64,000 nt of DNA from JBCDHN01 sp965224535 (GCA_965224535.1 CBDCZR010000029.1:62001-126000); one strand, 5' to 3'. Counted from the stretch's first letter, positions 1 to 9,796 are shown. Numbers and translations: made by a program. Notes: generated by a model not told the origin, from the sequence alone.

Positions 1-1215
1 TCCCTTGGATTTTTCCACCTGCTTTACGTAGGCGTTGAGCGACACTTGGTTGGCTGCGGCCAGTTGCGCGCACATGCCCACTATTTCGTCCTCCGTGGCC
101 TCGATTTTTTCCTTTTTGGCGATCTGGTCCAGGATGAAGTTGGTCTTTACGTTCACTTCCGCCTGCTGGGAGGCGATGCTGATGATTTCGTCCTTTTTTT
201 CCTCCAAATCTTCCTCTGTGGCCCCGCGCATGACGATGTTTCGCGCGATTTCGTTGACCTGACGCTGGGTTTCGCCCATGACCACGTTTTGCGGCAGCTC
301 GAACTGGAGTTCCTCGTCCAGAAATTCCATGATTTGGGTCGTCACTTCCTCTTTACGCTCCATTTCCTGGACACCGCGCAAGCGCTCGCGAACGCGCTCC
401 CGCAGCGTTTCAACGGTCAGATCCTCTTCAACTTGAGCTGCTAATTCGTCGCTCAATTCCGGGATAACCTGACGCTTTAACCCCTTCACCTCCACGTGGA
501 ATTGCAAGGTCTTGCCCTGCAATTCTTCGGCCTGAAAATCCTCGCTCATCGCGTAGTCAAAGTCTTTGCTTTCACCGACGCTCATACCCACCAAATTCGC
601 GCAAAATCCTGGCAGAAACGAATCTTCGCTCAAGTTGAGCCAGGCGTCTTCGCCTTTGGCCAGCTGACCGAAATTTTCGGCGTCCAGCGGCTCGCCATCC
701 AGCACCGAGCCGTAGTCGAGCACCAAAAAATCGCCCATTTCCGCGGCCCGGCCCTCAATGTCCTCAAACTGCGCCAATTCCGCCCGAAGCTGCTCCATTT
801 CGGCATCGACAGCATCCTCGCTAACCTCGATTTTCACAACCTCCACCGGGATGCCTTTGTAGTCCGGCAGCTCGAAATCCGGCGCTGTCTGAATTTGCAA
901 AACCACGGAAAACGTGTCGTCCAGGTGAAATTCCGGCTCCTCCACGCGCACGCCCAACACTTCCAGTTTTTCGCGCTCCAATCCTTCGCGATAACCCTGC
1001 TCCACCAGCTTGGACTGCACCTCCTCCTGGATTTGCTTGGCGTAGCGCTTCTCGATGACGCTGGGCGGCACTTTTCCGGGGCGAAAGCCGGGAAGTTTGG
1101 CGAGTTGGGCAAACTTGGCGACAACCTCGCTGCGCTCCTTTTTCACGATCTCGGAGGGGACTTCCACCCGCATGATGGCGCGGCATTCGGGCAATCGCTC
1201 GACGTAGATGTTCAT
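1..1215 (-). CDS. tig: Trigger factor, ribosome-associated chaperone (3' end off window)
   Basis: Trigger factor binds the ribosome exit tunnel and folds nascent chains; many members are also peptidyl-prolyl isomerases. The frame reads from an ATG at 1215 (MNIYVERLPECRAIM) to the window edge, 405 codons without a stop; the family is usually 430-450 residues, so only the tail is missing. The ribosome-docking signature GFRPGKVP is at residues 43-50. A PPIase (FKBP-like) domain follows at about 160-245, with GDFLVLDYGS and an FxxGF-type element near SFLPGFCANLVG, then a long charged helical C-terminal chaperone domain. The gene is transcribed away from the DUF1501 gene, with a 16-bp inverted repeat about 70 bp upstream. 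Clp protease genes often follow tig, but that side is outside the window. Confidence 0.93.
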   Translation of the reverse strand, partial: MNIYVERLPECRAIMRVEVPSEIVKKERSEVVAKFAQLAKLPGFRPGKVPPSVIEKRYAKQIQEEVQSKLVEQGYREGLEREKLEVLGVRVEEPEFHLDDTFSVVLQIQTAPDFELPDYKGIPVEVVKIEVSEDAVDAEMEQLRAELAQFEDIEGRAAEMGDFLVLDYGSVLDGEPLDAENFGQLAKGEDAWLNLSEDSFLPGFCANLVGMSVGESKDFDYAMSEDFQAEELQGKTLQFHVEVKGLKRQVIPELSDELAAQVEEDLTVETLRERVRERLRGVQEMERKEEVTTQIMEFLDEELQFELPQNVVMGETQRQVNEIARNIVMRGATEEDLEEKKDEIISIASQQAEVNVKTNFILDQIAKKEKIEATEDEIVGMCAQLAAANQVSLNAYVKQVEKSKG

Positions 1216-1283
1216 GGTAGCTGGAGCAGTGAGTTGGCGAAAATTTTGACCAGGTTAAGAGTCTTTCGGACTTAGCCCGCCCA

Positions 1284-1328
1284 GCGTCAAAAGTCGAGGA
1301 TTTTGGCTCGAACCTCGAATTTTGACGC
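1284..1328. repeat. 16-bp inverted repeat upstream of tig
   Basis: GCGTCAAAAGTCGAGG (1284-1299) pairs with CCTCGAATTTTGACGC (1313-1328) with one mismatch around a 13-nt loop. It lies between the stop of the DUF1501 gene (1416) and the start of tig (1215). There is no T-tract on either strand, so it is not a textbook intrinsic terminator. It could be an attenuator, an operator or a small mobile palindrome. Confidence 0.7.
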
Positions 1329-1415
1329 AAAACCTTCAAATTCCCCCTCACACAGCCGCAGGCGCCGCCTGGAGATTTCCCTCAATCACGGCGAAACGCG
1401 TCCGTGGCGGCGATT

Positions 1416-2822
1416 TTAGGCGATGATTTCGCTCGCCACTTCGCCGTAAACGTCGGTGAGGCGAAAATCGCGGCCCGCGTAGCGGTAGGTGAGCTTGGTG
1501 TGGTCCAGCCCTAACAAGTGCAAAATCGTCGCGTGCAGGTCGTGGGTGCCGATCTTGCCTTCCACCGCGGTTCCGCCCAAATCGTCGGTCGAGCCGTAGC
1601 GCAGGCCACCCTTCACGCCGCCGCCGGCCATCCACATGGAGTAACCGGTGTTGTTGTGGCGCCGGCCGTCGCCGTCGTTGGATTGCGCTTGCGGGCTGCG
1701 GCCAAATTCGCCGCCCCAGACCACCAACGTATCCTGGAGCATGTCGCGCTCCTTCAAATCCTGGAGCAACGCGGCAATTGGCCGGTCGATGGCTCCGCAA
1801 TTGCGCTGCAACGCGCTTTTCAGGCTGCGATGCTGATCCCAACCGCCCCTGCTGATCTGGATGAAGCGAACCCCGGATTCCGCCATGCGCCGCGCCATCA
1901 AACACTGCGATCCAAAGGCGCGGGTCGAGTTTTGGTCGATGCCGTAGCGCTTTTTGGTGGCGGCGTTTTCGTCGTTCAGGTCGATCACGTTGGAAACGGA
2001 AGTCTGCATCCGGTAAGCCAGCTCAAACGATTCGATCACGCCCTCGATTTGGGAATTGTCAGGGTGCTTGGCGAGCAAATCCCGGTTCATCGCCTGCACC
2101 AGGTCGATCTGCTTGCGCTGCTCGGCATCACCCAGGCGCGTGCCGCGAATGTCCGCGATGCCGCCGGCGCCGGTATCGACCCGCGTGCCCTGAAACGCGG
2201 CCGGCAGGAACGACGAGCCGAAATTCTGCGCGCCGCCGACGTTGTTGACCGGGTTAATGGTGACGAACCCGGGCAAATTCAGGTTTGGCGTGCCCAGCCC
2301 GTAAACCACCCAGGATCCTAGCGACGGCCGGACGAAATTCACGCTGCCGGTGTGCAGGGCGATGGAGGCCTGCGGATGCGCCGCGTTGGACGTGTGCATG
2401 CCGTTGAGCACGCAGAGATCGTCCGCGTGGCGGCTCAACTGGGGAAACAGCTCGCTCATCATCAGCCCGCTCTCACCTTGCGGCGCAAATTCGAACTGCG
2501 GCGCCAATAGCTTGCCGGCACGGGCTTTTTGGCCACCGCCGGACTTCATGGTGGCGGTTTTGCCGTTTGCCGCGGCCAACTCAGGCTTCCAATCCCAGGT
2601 ATCCAGATGGCTGGGCCCGCCCTGCATGAAGAAAAAGATGACCCGCTTGGCCTTCGGCTCGAAATGGGGGTTTTTTGGCGCCAACGGACTGCGATAACCC
2701 TCAGCGCGCGCCAAATCCGCGTTTAATCCCGCGAAAGCCAGCCAACCGAAACCGGCCGCGGTGCTCGTCAGCATGTCCCGCCGGTTTAGCGGGGTGAAGG
2801 TGTGGTTGCAGAGCTTGGTCAT
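1416..2822 (-). CDS. DUF1501 family secreted protein, Tat-type signal
   Basis: DUF1501 proteins are sulfatase-fold secreted proteins expanded in Planctomycetes and Verrucomicrobia. They are nearly always paired with DUF1549/DUF1553 proteins, and their biochemical role is unproven. The ATG at 2822 gives MTKLCNHTFTPLNRRDML, with twin arginines at residues 14-15 before a hydrophobic stretch, as in a Tat export signal. Family motifs seen are FFMQGGPSHLDTWD near the N-terminus, VRFIQISRGGWDQH, VVWGGEFGRSP and HATILHLLGLDH near the C-terminus. About 468 residues is normal for the family. An in-frame start at 2855 is possible, only 10 bp after the adenosyltransferase stop, suggesting translational coupling. 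No DUF1549/1553 partner sits next to it here; the closest is at 6538. Confidence 0.88.
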   Translation of the reverse strand: MTKLCNHTFTPLNRRDMLTSTAAGFGWLAFAGLNADLARAEGYRSPLAPKNPHFEPKAKRVIFFFMQGGPSHLDTWDWKPELAAANGKTATMKSGGGQKARAGKLLAPQFEFAPQGESGLMMSELFPQLSRHADDLCVLNGMHTSNAAHPQASIALHTGSVNFVRPSLGSWVVYGLGTPNLNLPGFVTINPVNNVGGAQNFGSSFLPAAFQGTRVDTGAGGIADIRGTRLGDAEQRKQIDLVQAMNRDLLAKHPDNSQIEGVIESFELAYRMQTSVSNVIDLNDENAATKKRYGIDQNSTRAFGSQCLMARRMAESGVRFIQISRGGWDQHRSLKSALQRNCGAIDRPIAALLQDLKERDMLQDTLVVWGGEFGRSPQAQSNDGDGRRHNNTGYSMWMAGGGVKGGLRYGSTDDLGGTAVEGKIGTHDLHATILHLLGLDHTKLTYRYAGRDFRLTDVYGEVASEIIA

Positions 2823-2864
2823 GGGACAAAACGCAGTTTGTTGCCTCCGCCCCACAAAATCAAC

Positions 2865-3419
2865 TCAAGAAGTCGCCTCCGTCGCCTCCTGCTCCTCCAA
2901 TCGCGCCAACAACCAGCAAACGTCCGACAGCCGGTTGAAGTATCGCAGAATCGCGGGATTCGCCAGTTCGCCCGCTTCCTGCAACCCGGCAACGTGGCGC
3001 TCGGCGCGGCGGCAAACGGTGCGCGCCAGGTCCAGGGCAGCTCCGGATCGAGACCCCGCAGCGCCGGGGACGGCCCATTTTTCAAAAGTGAGGCCGTGGC
3101 TGGATTCCAGCTCCGCAACTCGGGAGCCAAGCCAATCCACCATCTCCTGCGTGGCCGGCTGGAAGCCTTTTTCGCGAAATTTCGGCAAATCCTCGGTCAA
3201 CGTGGCGATCTCGCCCATGATCGTGACGAGATCGGCCTGCACGCGGGCGATGGATTCGCTGGTTACCGCGTGGTTGGCGAAAACGCGGGCCAAACCCAGG
3301 GTCGCGTTCAATTCGTCGATCGCGCCGTTGGTTTCCACGCGAGGGTGGGTTTTGGGCGCGCGGCGGCCGAACATGAGCCCGGTTTCCCCGCCGTCACCGG
3401 TTTTGGTGGCTATCGACAT
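2865..3419 (-). CDS. Cob(I)alamin adenosyltransferase, PduO/MMAB type
   Basis: It transfers the adenosyl group of ATP to cob(I)alamin to make coenzyme B12. The N-terminal ATP-binding signature TKTGDGGETGLMFGRR is at about residues 5-20. The conserved helical-bundle core includes NGAIDELNATLG, and the C-terminal FNRLSDVCWLLAR matches the family's NRLSDxLFxxAR motif. Length (184 aa) is typical of the PduO-type domain alone. It follows the small gene at 3446 by 26 bp and runs into the DUF1501 gene, all minus strand. No cobalamin riboswitch fits the 26-bp leader. Confidence 0.93.
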   Translation of the reverse strand: MSIATKTGDGGETGLMFGRRAPKTHPRVETNGAIDELNATLGLARVFANHAVTSESIARVQADLVTIMGEIATLTEDLPKFREKGFQPATQEMVDWLGSRVAELESSHGLTFEKWAVPGAAGSRSGAALDLARTVCRRAERHVAGLQEAGELANPAILRYFNRLSDVCWLLARLEEQEATEATS

Positions 3420-3445
3420 GGCGGTAGGATCACATTATGCCTTCC

Positions 3446-3703
3446 TTAGGTTGAACAGCGGGCGAGTGCGCGTCTTGCACGAGACTTCAAAACCGCCAGC
3501 CGGTCGAAGGTCTCGATGTAGGTCAAATACTCGTCCTTCTCGGGCGTCGTAATGGTGCCGAAATTCGCTTTTTCGGCTAGCACAGTCACTCGCGCCTGGG
3601 TTTCTTCGTCTGCTTTGACATCGAGAATTCTCTGAGCCTCCTCGCGGGTTAATTCTTCGACCGAAGGAGCGGCAAATTCTTCCAGGATTTGGGTAGTGCT
3701 CAT
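3446..3703 (-). CDS. Small conserved protein, antitoxin-like, usually HNH-linked
   Basis: An 85-aa acidic protein starting MSTTQILEEF. I recognise the general pattern (EExxRILDxKxDEETQARVxxLAEKxNxGxxTxxExxEYxxYIxxxDxLAxLKxxAR) from small helical proteins in cyanobacteria and planctomycetes that are often encoded just before an HNH endonuclease gene; that comes from memory, not from a search. Here no HNH gene follows: the next gene, 26 bp on, is the adenosyltransferase. The tail (RARRALARCST) looks slightly shortened. It begins 31 bp after the moxR stop. Function unknown. Confidence 0.6.
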   Translation of the reverse strand: MSTTQILEEFAAPSVEELTREEAQRILDVKADEETQARVTVLAEKANFGTITTPEKDEYLTYIETFDRLAVLKSRARRALARCST

Positions 3704-3734
3704 AGCTCCAGTGTAGTGCGTTGAGCGGGAAAAG

Positions 3735-4763
<1,029 letters not shown>

Positions 4764-4847
4764 GTTTGGGGTCAAGATTGGGCGCCAGCCTGCCACAGGG
4801 TTGGGTGAAATGCGAAAGTCGAAATTCGGAAAAAAATTCGGCTTTCA

Positions 4848-4928
4848 GGGACGAGAGGGACGAAAGGGACCGAAAGGACGCCACCCGAACGGCCCTCCCT
4901 TCGGTCCCTTGGGTCCTTTTCGTCCCTT
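4848..4928. repeat. Imperfect palindrome made of GGGACG/AAGGGACC phrases
   Basis: The left side runs GGGACGAAAGGGACC.. and the right side ..GGTCCCTTGGGTCC..CGTCCC, so the block can fold on itself. The same phrase (AAGGGACGMAARGGACC) recurs at 33146 and 56594, so this is a dispersed low-complexity repeat family, not a unique terminator. No T-tract follows. Confidence 0.6.
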
Positions 4929-5088
4929 CTGCCGGCGTTTTGGATAAGGGCCGGGTAGAGGCCGACCACGCAAATCCAATGCGTTGGCGATGCGTTTGAC
5001 GGCCTGATCGATGTGGCTGGCAAACGCTGTGATGCGGTCCTGAATCTGGCGGCCGAGCTTGTCGAAATCGTATTCAGCTAACTTCCAA

Positions 5089-5127
5089 AGCCGTCGCTAC
5101 GGCTAACATAATCGGTCCCTCCGGGAC
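5089..5127. repeat. Two small REP-like palindromes in tandem
   Basis: AGCCGTCGCTACGGCT (5089-5104) and GTCCCTCCGGGAC (5115-5127) are short perfect palindromic stems separated by 10 bp. They resemble REP-type intergenic palindromes. They lie 3' of the DUF1501 gene (stop at 5242). Confidence 0.5.
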
Positions 5128-5241
5128 GAATTGGTGTCGGTTTGCGAGCCGGCACCGATGATGCGGACGCCTTCGGGATGCCGGAGGCGGCGGTTTTTTG
5201 GAAGCCAACGGCTGATTTGTCGATCTGTGAACGAGGCCAGG

Positions 5242-6504
5242 CTAACCGAAAAACCGGGCAATGGGCTTGCCTTTGTTGCCAACCAAAAATGGGCGGCCGT
5301 TGGGGGCGAAGGTGCGCTCGTTGAGGTCCAAACCCAGGGCGGTGGCGATGGTGGCGTTGAAGTCTTCCGGCGTGCAGGGGTCTTCCTCCACGGAGTAGCC
5401 CAGTTTGTCCGTTTTGCCGAAAACCTGGCCACCTTGGATGCCGCCGCCGGCCAACATGCCGGAAAAACAGCGCGGATGGTGGTCGCGGCCGGCGCGGGCG
5501 TTGATTTTTGGGGTGCGGCCGAATTCGGTGGTCAAAACGATGAGCGTTTCGTCAAATTTGCCGATCGCCTTGAGGTCGTCGATCAAGGTGGAGACGCTGC
5601 GGTCGATGTTGCCGATGGCGTTGGGCGCGCGATTCCATAAATCGCCGTGCATGTCCCAACCGCCTTGGGTCACGCGGACGAAACGGACGCCGCTTTCCAC
5701 CAATCGCCGCGCGAGGAGCAGCCCTTGGCCAAATCCGCCGTTGCCGTAGGCGTCGCGCTTTTCTTTGGGCTCCTTGGCCAGGTTGAAGACTTCCAAATCC
5801 TCGCCTTGGAGGAATGACAGGGTGTTGTCGTAAAATTCGGCGTAAGCCTTGACGTCATCGGACTTAAACTTTTTGAGGAACGGCTCGTTGAGCCCTTTCA
5901 GCGCTTTCATCCGGTCGTCCATCCGCGGTTGATCGACGGGGACCTTGGAATTCGGCAAGCCGCGCGAGGCACTGCCGATGGGCAGCGGGGCGTAGGCTGG
6001 GCCCATGAATCCGGCACCGGGCTCGATCCCGCCGCCGACGTAAACGGTGTCGGGCAATTGCGGATGCAGCTTGCCTTTCAGTTTTTGCGCCCAGGCGCCC
6101 ATGTTGGGGTGGCGAATGGCGGCGCTTTCCTGGTAACCGGTTTGCATCCAGTAAGAGGCCCCGCCGTGGGAGCCGGTTTTTTGCATGAAACTGCGGACCA
6201 CGGCCACGTCTTTGAATCGCTCGGCCAATCCGGGCATGTATTCGCTGAGCTTGATGCCCGGCACGGCGGTATCGACCGCGCCGGTCTGGCCCTGGGTCTC
6301 AGCGCCGGGTTTGGGGTCGAAGGTGTCCAGGTGGGTCATTCCGCCGGCCATGTAGAGGTAGATGACGTGCTTGGCCTGGCCTTTGCCGGCGGCGAGCACG
6401 GTTTCTGCGGCGGGGAGCAAACTAAGCCCGAGGGCGGCTTTGGCGGTGCGTTCGGCAAAACGGCGGCGGGACAGGGGATCGAGGCGGTTTAGCGTGGATT
6501 TCAT
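5242..6504 (-). CDS. DUF1501 family secreted protein (second copy)
   Basis: A 420-aa DUF1501 protein starting at ATG 6504. The N-terminus (LSRRRFAERTAKAALG) carries an arginine cluster before a hydrophobic segment, consistent with Tat export. Family motifs are HVIYLYMAGGMTHLDTFDP, VRFVRVTQGGWDMHGD, VLTTEFGRTPKIN and ATIATALGLDL. It starts 33 bp after the DUF1549/DUF1553 gene, the standard two-gene arrangement of these families, which implies that the two products act together at the cell surface or periplasm. The family's activity is not established. It is clearly diverged from the DUF1501 protein at 1416, so this is not a recent duplication. Confidence 0.9.
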   Translation of the reverse strand: MKSTLNRLDPLSRRRFAERTAKAALGLSLLPAAETVLAAGKGQAKHVIYLYMAGGMTHLDTFDPKPGAETQGQTGAVDTAVPGIKLSEYMPGLAERFKDVAVVRSFMQKTGSHGGASYWMQTGYQESAAIRHPNMGAWAQKLKGKLHPQLPDTVYVGGGIEPGAGFMGPAYAPLPIGSASRGLPNSKVPVDQPRMDDRMKALKGLNEPFLKKFKSDDVKAYAEFYDNTLSFLQGEDLEVFNLAKEPKEKRDAYGNGGFGQGLLLARRLVESGVRFVRVTQGGWDMHGDLWNRAPNAIGNIDRSVSTLIDDLKAIGKFDETLIVLTTEFGRTPKINARAGRDHHPRCFSGMLAGGGIQGGQVFGKTDKLGYSVEEDPCTPEDFNATIATALGLDLNERTFAPNGRPFLVGNKGKPIARFFG

Positions 6505-6537
6505 GGCGTGGAGCGTTTGGGAGCGTTAGATGGCGGG

Positions 6538-8658
6538 TTATTGGATGAACATGAATTCGTGGAGATTGAGCAGGGCCCAGATGAGGTCGGAAAAGTCGGA
6601 CGCGGCGGGGTTTTCGCCGCCTTTGACCAGCATTTCGGCAAAATCGCGGTCCAGATGATTGGCGCGGCGGCCCAGAATGCTGAGGAAGCAGACGTCGATC
6701 GCGTCATTCTTGCTGCGGGCTGATTTTGCTTGCTGAATCACGGCCCGGTCCTCGTTGCTGAGCAATTTGTTGGTCAATTCCCCGTTCAGCAGCATCATGA
6801 CCTGGGGAATGGTGCCGACGCGGGTGGAATTTTCGATGAAGGCCTTGTCCGATTGGCCGAAGGTGTAGAGAAACGAGCCGACGCCGTTGGGCAGCGGCAA
6901 TTCCGAAGCTCGGCGCAAAATGGCCGGCGCCCCGCGGCCCCGGCGATTGTTTTGCGCCATCATCCCGTCGCCTTTGCCGATCTGTTCGTAGGCCTTCGCT
7001 AGTTGCATGGCGGATTCCATGTTCAGCGACGCCCAGTCCGCTTGCATGACGGAGCGATAATCCTCCAGCACCGAGCCACGCCGCAGCGATTCGGGTTCCG
7101 CCACGGACAGGGCCACGAACGAGTCCCAAAGCTGCTCGGCGCTCATTCGGCGCATGATGGGAGCGGGAAAGTGGTACTCGCCCTTGTCGATCATGGTTAG
7201 GGTGGGCGAGTGATAGCTGGCCTCGCGCTGGTAAGCCTGCGTTTTGTAGAGAATGCCGAGAAATGCCTTCAGGTTGTAGTCCAGCTCCTTCATGAGTTGC
7301 TCCAAAAACTTGAGCAACTCGTAATTTTGCGCCTGACCGTCCAGGTGACCGGGAATGTTGTCCACCGGCTCGATTTGACCCAGGCCGAACACGTGGCTCC
7401 ACATGCGGTTGGCGATATTGATGGTGAAACGCGGGTTGTCCTTGGAAACCATCCATTGCGCGAACGCATGACGCGGGCTGTCGAATTTTTCCACCTCCAT
7501 CACGCTGCCAAAATAGGTCGCGGGCTGGACGGGCTCGTTCGGCTCGCCGTCGTCGTATTTGTAGTCAAACGGCAGCTTGATTTTGTTGGCCGGACCATCG
7601 CCCAGGCACCAGTTGAACCCGTTGGCCACGGCATCAAACGCGCGGATGTCTTTCTTCTCTTTTTTGGCCTGGGCCGCCAATTCCTTGCGTTTGGCGTCCA
7701 GCGCGCTTTTCGCCGCCGGATCCGCCTGGCGATTGAACTCCAAATTCCCGAAAAACGCCGCCATGCGGTAAAAATCCATCTGGTAGACCTCCTCAAACGG
7801 GTGGTCGTGGCATTGCGCGCAGGTAATCTCCGTGCCGGTAAAAACGGTGAAGGTGTTGGAAAGGTTGCAAAGCTCCATCCCGTAGTCGGTCAGCAGGTAA
7901 CCGGTGGCCGGGTTGTCCCAGTAGTAGCCCTTGGCCACCAGCATATCGGTCACCATCTCATCCCAAGGCCGGTTGGCGCGAATTTGCTCCTTGATCCACT
8001 CCGCGTAGGCGGCGGATTTCAGCTCGCCAATCCCGCCCATGCTGATGCCGTCGCGCACGCGAAGCAGGTCGCTGAAGTAGTTGAAAAAGTGGCTCACGAA
8101 CGCCTCGGAGTAGAGCAACTCGTCGATGAGTTTGGCGCGCTTGGCCTTGTCGCGATTGAGCAAAAATGCGTTGGCCTCGCTGTAAGTCGGGATGCGTCCG
8201 GCGATGTCCAGATAAACGCGGCGCACGAACTGCTCGTCGGTGGTGCGCTTGGTTGGGAGCAGCATCTGTTTCTGAAATTGCAGCTTTTTCAGCTCCTTGG
8301 CCTTGGCCTCTCGCGACATTTTGGCGTCGTCGCGCAATTTGGCCTGCGCCTCCAGATTTTGCGCGTAAGAAGCCTTGAGCTTATCCAAAATCATCTGGTC
8401 GATCTGCGCCGTAGCCGTGCGAGGATCGATCGGCGCATTTTCCCGCACGTAACCGCGGTCGGCCTCGCTCAGTTGGGCAAAGGGGAAGGTGATCTGCTTG
8501 CCGCTTTCCAGCTTCAACAGCACCTGATTTTGGCGAAAGGCCAGCATCTCCGCTTTCACCTTGCGTCCCTGGTTGTCGGTCCAGGTTCGAATCTCGCCAG
8601 CCGCGAGAAACGTGGAAAAACCCAGGAGAACGGCGAAAACGAAGGCGAGGCTTTTCAT
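6538..8658 (-). CDS. SHD1-DUF1549-DUF1553 cytochrome-like secreted protein
   Basis: A 706-aa exported protein (signal peptide MKSLAFVFAVLLGFSTFLAAG). Residues about 20-75 form an SHD1-like domain (RTWTDNQGRKVKAEML.., ending LSEADRGYVREN). DUF1549 (PSCyt2 type) covers about 80-300 with FVRRVYLDIAGRIPT and a haem-binding-like CAQCH at about 279-283 (followed by DHPFEE). DUF1553 (PSD1 type) fills the C-terminal half with FAQWMVSKDNPRF, NRMWSHVFGLG and RRMSAEQLWDSF. These families are largely PVC-specific and pair with DUF1501. A single CxxCH suggests possible haem c binding; that is inference. A coiled, Lys-rich stretch lies at about 95-135. Confidence 0.92.
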   Translation of the reverse strand: MKSLAFVFAVLLGFSTFLAAGEIRTWTDNQGRKVKAEMLAFRQNQVLLKLESGKQITFPFAQLSEADRGYVRENAPIDPRTATAQIDQMILDKLKASYAQNLEAQAKLRDDAKMSREAKAKELKKLQFQKQMLLPTKRTTDEQFVRRVYLDIAGRIPTYSEANAFLLNRDKAKRAKLIDELLYSEAFVSHFFNYFSDLLRVRDGISMGGIGELKSAAYAEWIKEQIRANRPWDEMVTDMLVAKGYYWDNPATGYLLTDYGMELCNLSNTFTVFTGTEITCAQCHDHPFEEVYQMDFYRMAAFFGNLEFNRQADPAAKSALDAKRKELAAQAKKEKKDIRAFDAVANGFNWCLGDGPANKIKLPFDYKYDDGEPNEPVQPATYFGSVMEVEKFDSPRHAFAQWMVSKDNPRFTINIANRMWSHVFGLGQIEPVDNIPGHLDGQAQNYELLKFLEQLMKELDYNLKAFLGILYKTQAYQREASYHSPTLTMIDKGEYHFPAPIMRRMSAEQLWDSFVALSVAEPESLRRGSVLEDYRSVMQADWASLNMESAMQLAKAYEQIGKGDGMMAQNNRRGRGAPAILRRASELPLPNGVGSFLYTFGQSDKAFIENSTRVGTIPQVMMLLNGELTNKLLSNEDRAVIQQAKSARSKNDAIDVCFLSILGRRANHLDRDFAEMLVKGGENPAASDFSDLIWALLNLHEFMFIQ

Positions 8659-8777
8659 AATCGGGAAAAAATTCGGGATACCGGGATGGTGAACCCGGTA
8701 TTCAACCTGAAAACGCCCTCTGACGAAAGCATTTTCTCGGGAATTTCAGGGAATCTGGCTGCCTTTGGCGCCTCTGG

Positions 8778-9491
8778 CTATGAAGTGACGTGATCCGGCA
8801 GATTTTTCTCGTCCGGCGGCAGGACGCGTTGGGATTGCGGCAAGAGCTTCTGCTTCTGAAAGTCGATGAACCCGAAAACCACGGCCTTGGCGCAGTGACC
8901 GCGGCGGATGGCCAGCAAATTGGCGTCGGCGGCGTTGTTGCCGAAAGCCGGCTCCGTCAGAATGGCCGGGACGGGGTATTTTCCGCGCAGTTTGCACATT
9001 TTGACCCCGCGGTTGAGATCGGGCGGCCGATTCAGCGCTCTGAGCGTGTGGCGCTGCACGGCGTCGGCCAGCTGGTAGCTGCCAATTCGCGCACCGCCGG
9101 CGCAGAGCATCTCCGTACCGCGGGCGTCGTCGACTTTCTTGCGCGTGGCGTTGAAATGCAGCTCAACCACGGCGTCGGCGCCCCATTTGATGGCGTTTTC
9201 GTAGGCCGCTTTCACGCCGCCGAAATCGCGGCGAAACGTCTTCACTTCCAAGCCGATTTTCAGCGCGATACCCGTAATTTCCGCCGCCAGGACGGTGTTG
9301 AACGGGTATTCGTGCATGTTGAGGATGCCGGCGCCAAAAGCACCGGGACGCCGGTTGGTGTGGCCGACCACGATGCCGAGCCGGCCTTTGATCGGGCTCA
9401 TGGCATAGCCAAAGAGAGCGGTGGGATTTGCGAACACGAAGGGAGCAGCGATCGCTCCCGCCGAGAGGAGGGCACGTCGAGATTTGGGCAT
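8778..9491 (-). CDS. N-acetylmuramoyl-L-alanine amidase, Amidase_3 type
   Basis: A Zn-dependent peptidoglycan amidase that cleaves the MurNAc-L-Ala bond. The 237-aa product starts MPKSRRALLSAGAIAAPFVF, an exported (possibly Tat) signal. Candidate zinc and catalytic motifs are VVGHTN (His), MHEYPFN (Glu), ELHFNA (His) and the late ILTEPAFGNNAADA, matching the family's LxExxFxxNxxD with the catalytic Glu. Order and spacing agree with Amidase_3. The C-terminus is short, with no SH3 or AMIN domain. It lies 119 bp upstream of the DUF1549 gene on the same strand. Confidence 0.85.
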   Translation of the reverse strand: MPKSRRALLSAGAIAAPFVFANPTALFGYAMSPIKGRLGIVVGHTNRRPGAFGAGILNMHEYPFNTVLAAEITGIALKIGLEVKTFRRDFGGVKAAYENAIKWGADAVVELHFNATRKKVDDARGTEMLCAGGARIGSYQLADAVQRHTLRALNRPPDLNRGVKMCKLRGKYPVPAILTEPAFGNNAADANLLAIRRGHCAKAVVFGFIDFQKQKLLPQSQRVLPPDEKNLPDHVTS

Positions 9492-9796
9492 AGTACGGGG
9501 AGGATTTTGGGGACTTTGTTAGGATGGGGAGGCTCGGCCATGCCCGGGCCAAAAACCGTCCTGTGCCAGGCGGAAGAGGGAAAACTCTCGCCGGTTGGAG
9601 TTGAGGGAGTTGGGCAAGTTAGGGCAGCAGGTGAGGCTTTTGACGGGGAGGACCAAAAAGCTCCCTGCTTCGACGGGAAATTCTCGGCAGTTAGTCACAA
9701 TTTTGCAAAAATGAGGGAGTTAGGCGTCTGGCTGCGCTATTTTTGCCTCTAACGAGGCGGCAAAGGTAAAAAGTGCGAAGGTAAAACGCCCCTCAT
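9492..9796. other. 305-bp gene-free stretch
   Basis: No supported gene. It contains several GAGGGAGTTRGGC-like phrases (near 9602 and 9714) but no clear hairpin. It separates the amidase (start at 9491) from the end of the island gene at 9797 and marks the left border of the accessory island. Confidence 0.5.

Larger units (their letters stand above)
4764..5241. other. 478-bp gene-free stretch carrying palindromes
   Basis: No convincing reading frame. Short open frames here translate the repeats below and look non-coding. It separates the moxR operon from the DUF1501/DUF1549 pair and should contain the moxR promoter; I could not pick a clear -35/-10 pair. Confidence 0.6.

Noticed and set aside
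496..1275. 259-aa plus-strand open frame
   Set aside because: It mirrors the trigger factor gene on the minus strand, whose frame shows clear family motifs; the plus frame shows none.
3420..3445. Possible cobalamin riboswitch before the adenosyltransferase gene
   Set aside because: Only 26 bp separate it from the upstream gene, too short for a riboswitch, and no B12-box was seen.
8575..8600. GGTTCGAATC-like tRNA T-arm sequence
   Set aside because: Inside the SHD1 coding region, with no acceptor stem or anticodon arm around it.
7210..8793. 527-aa plus-strand open frame
   Set aside because: Antisense shadow of the DUF1549/DUF1553 gene, produced by GC-rich third positions.
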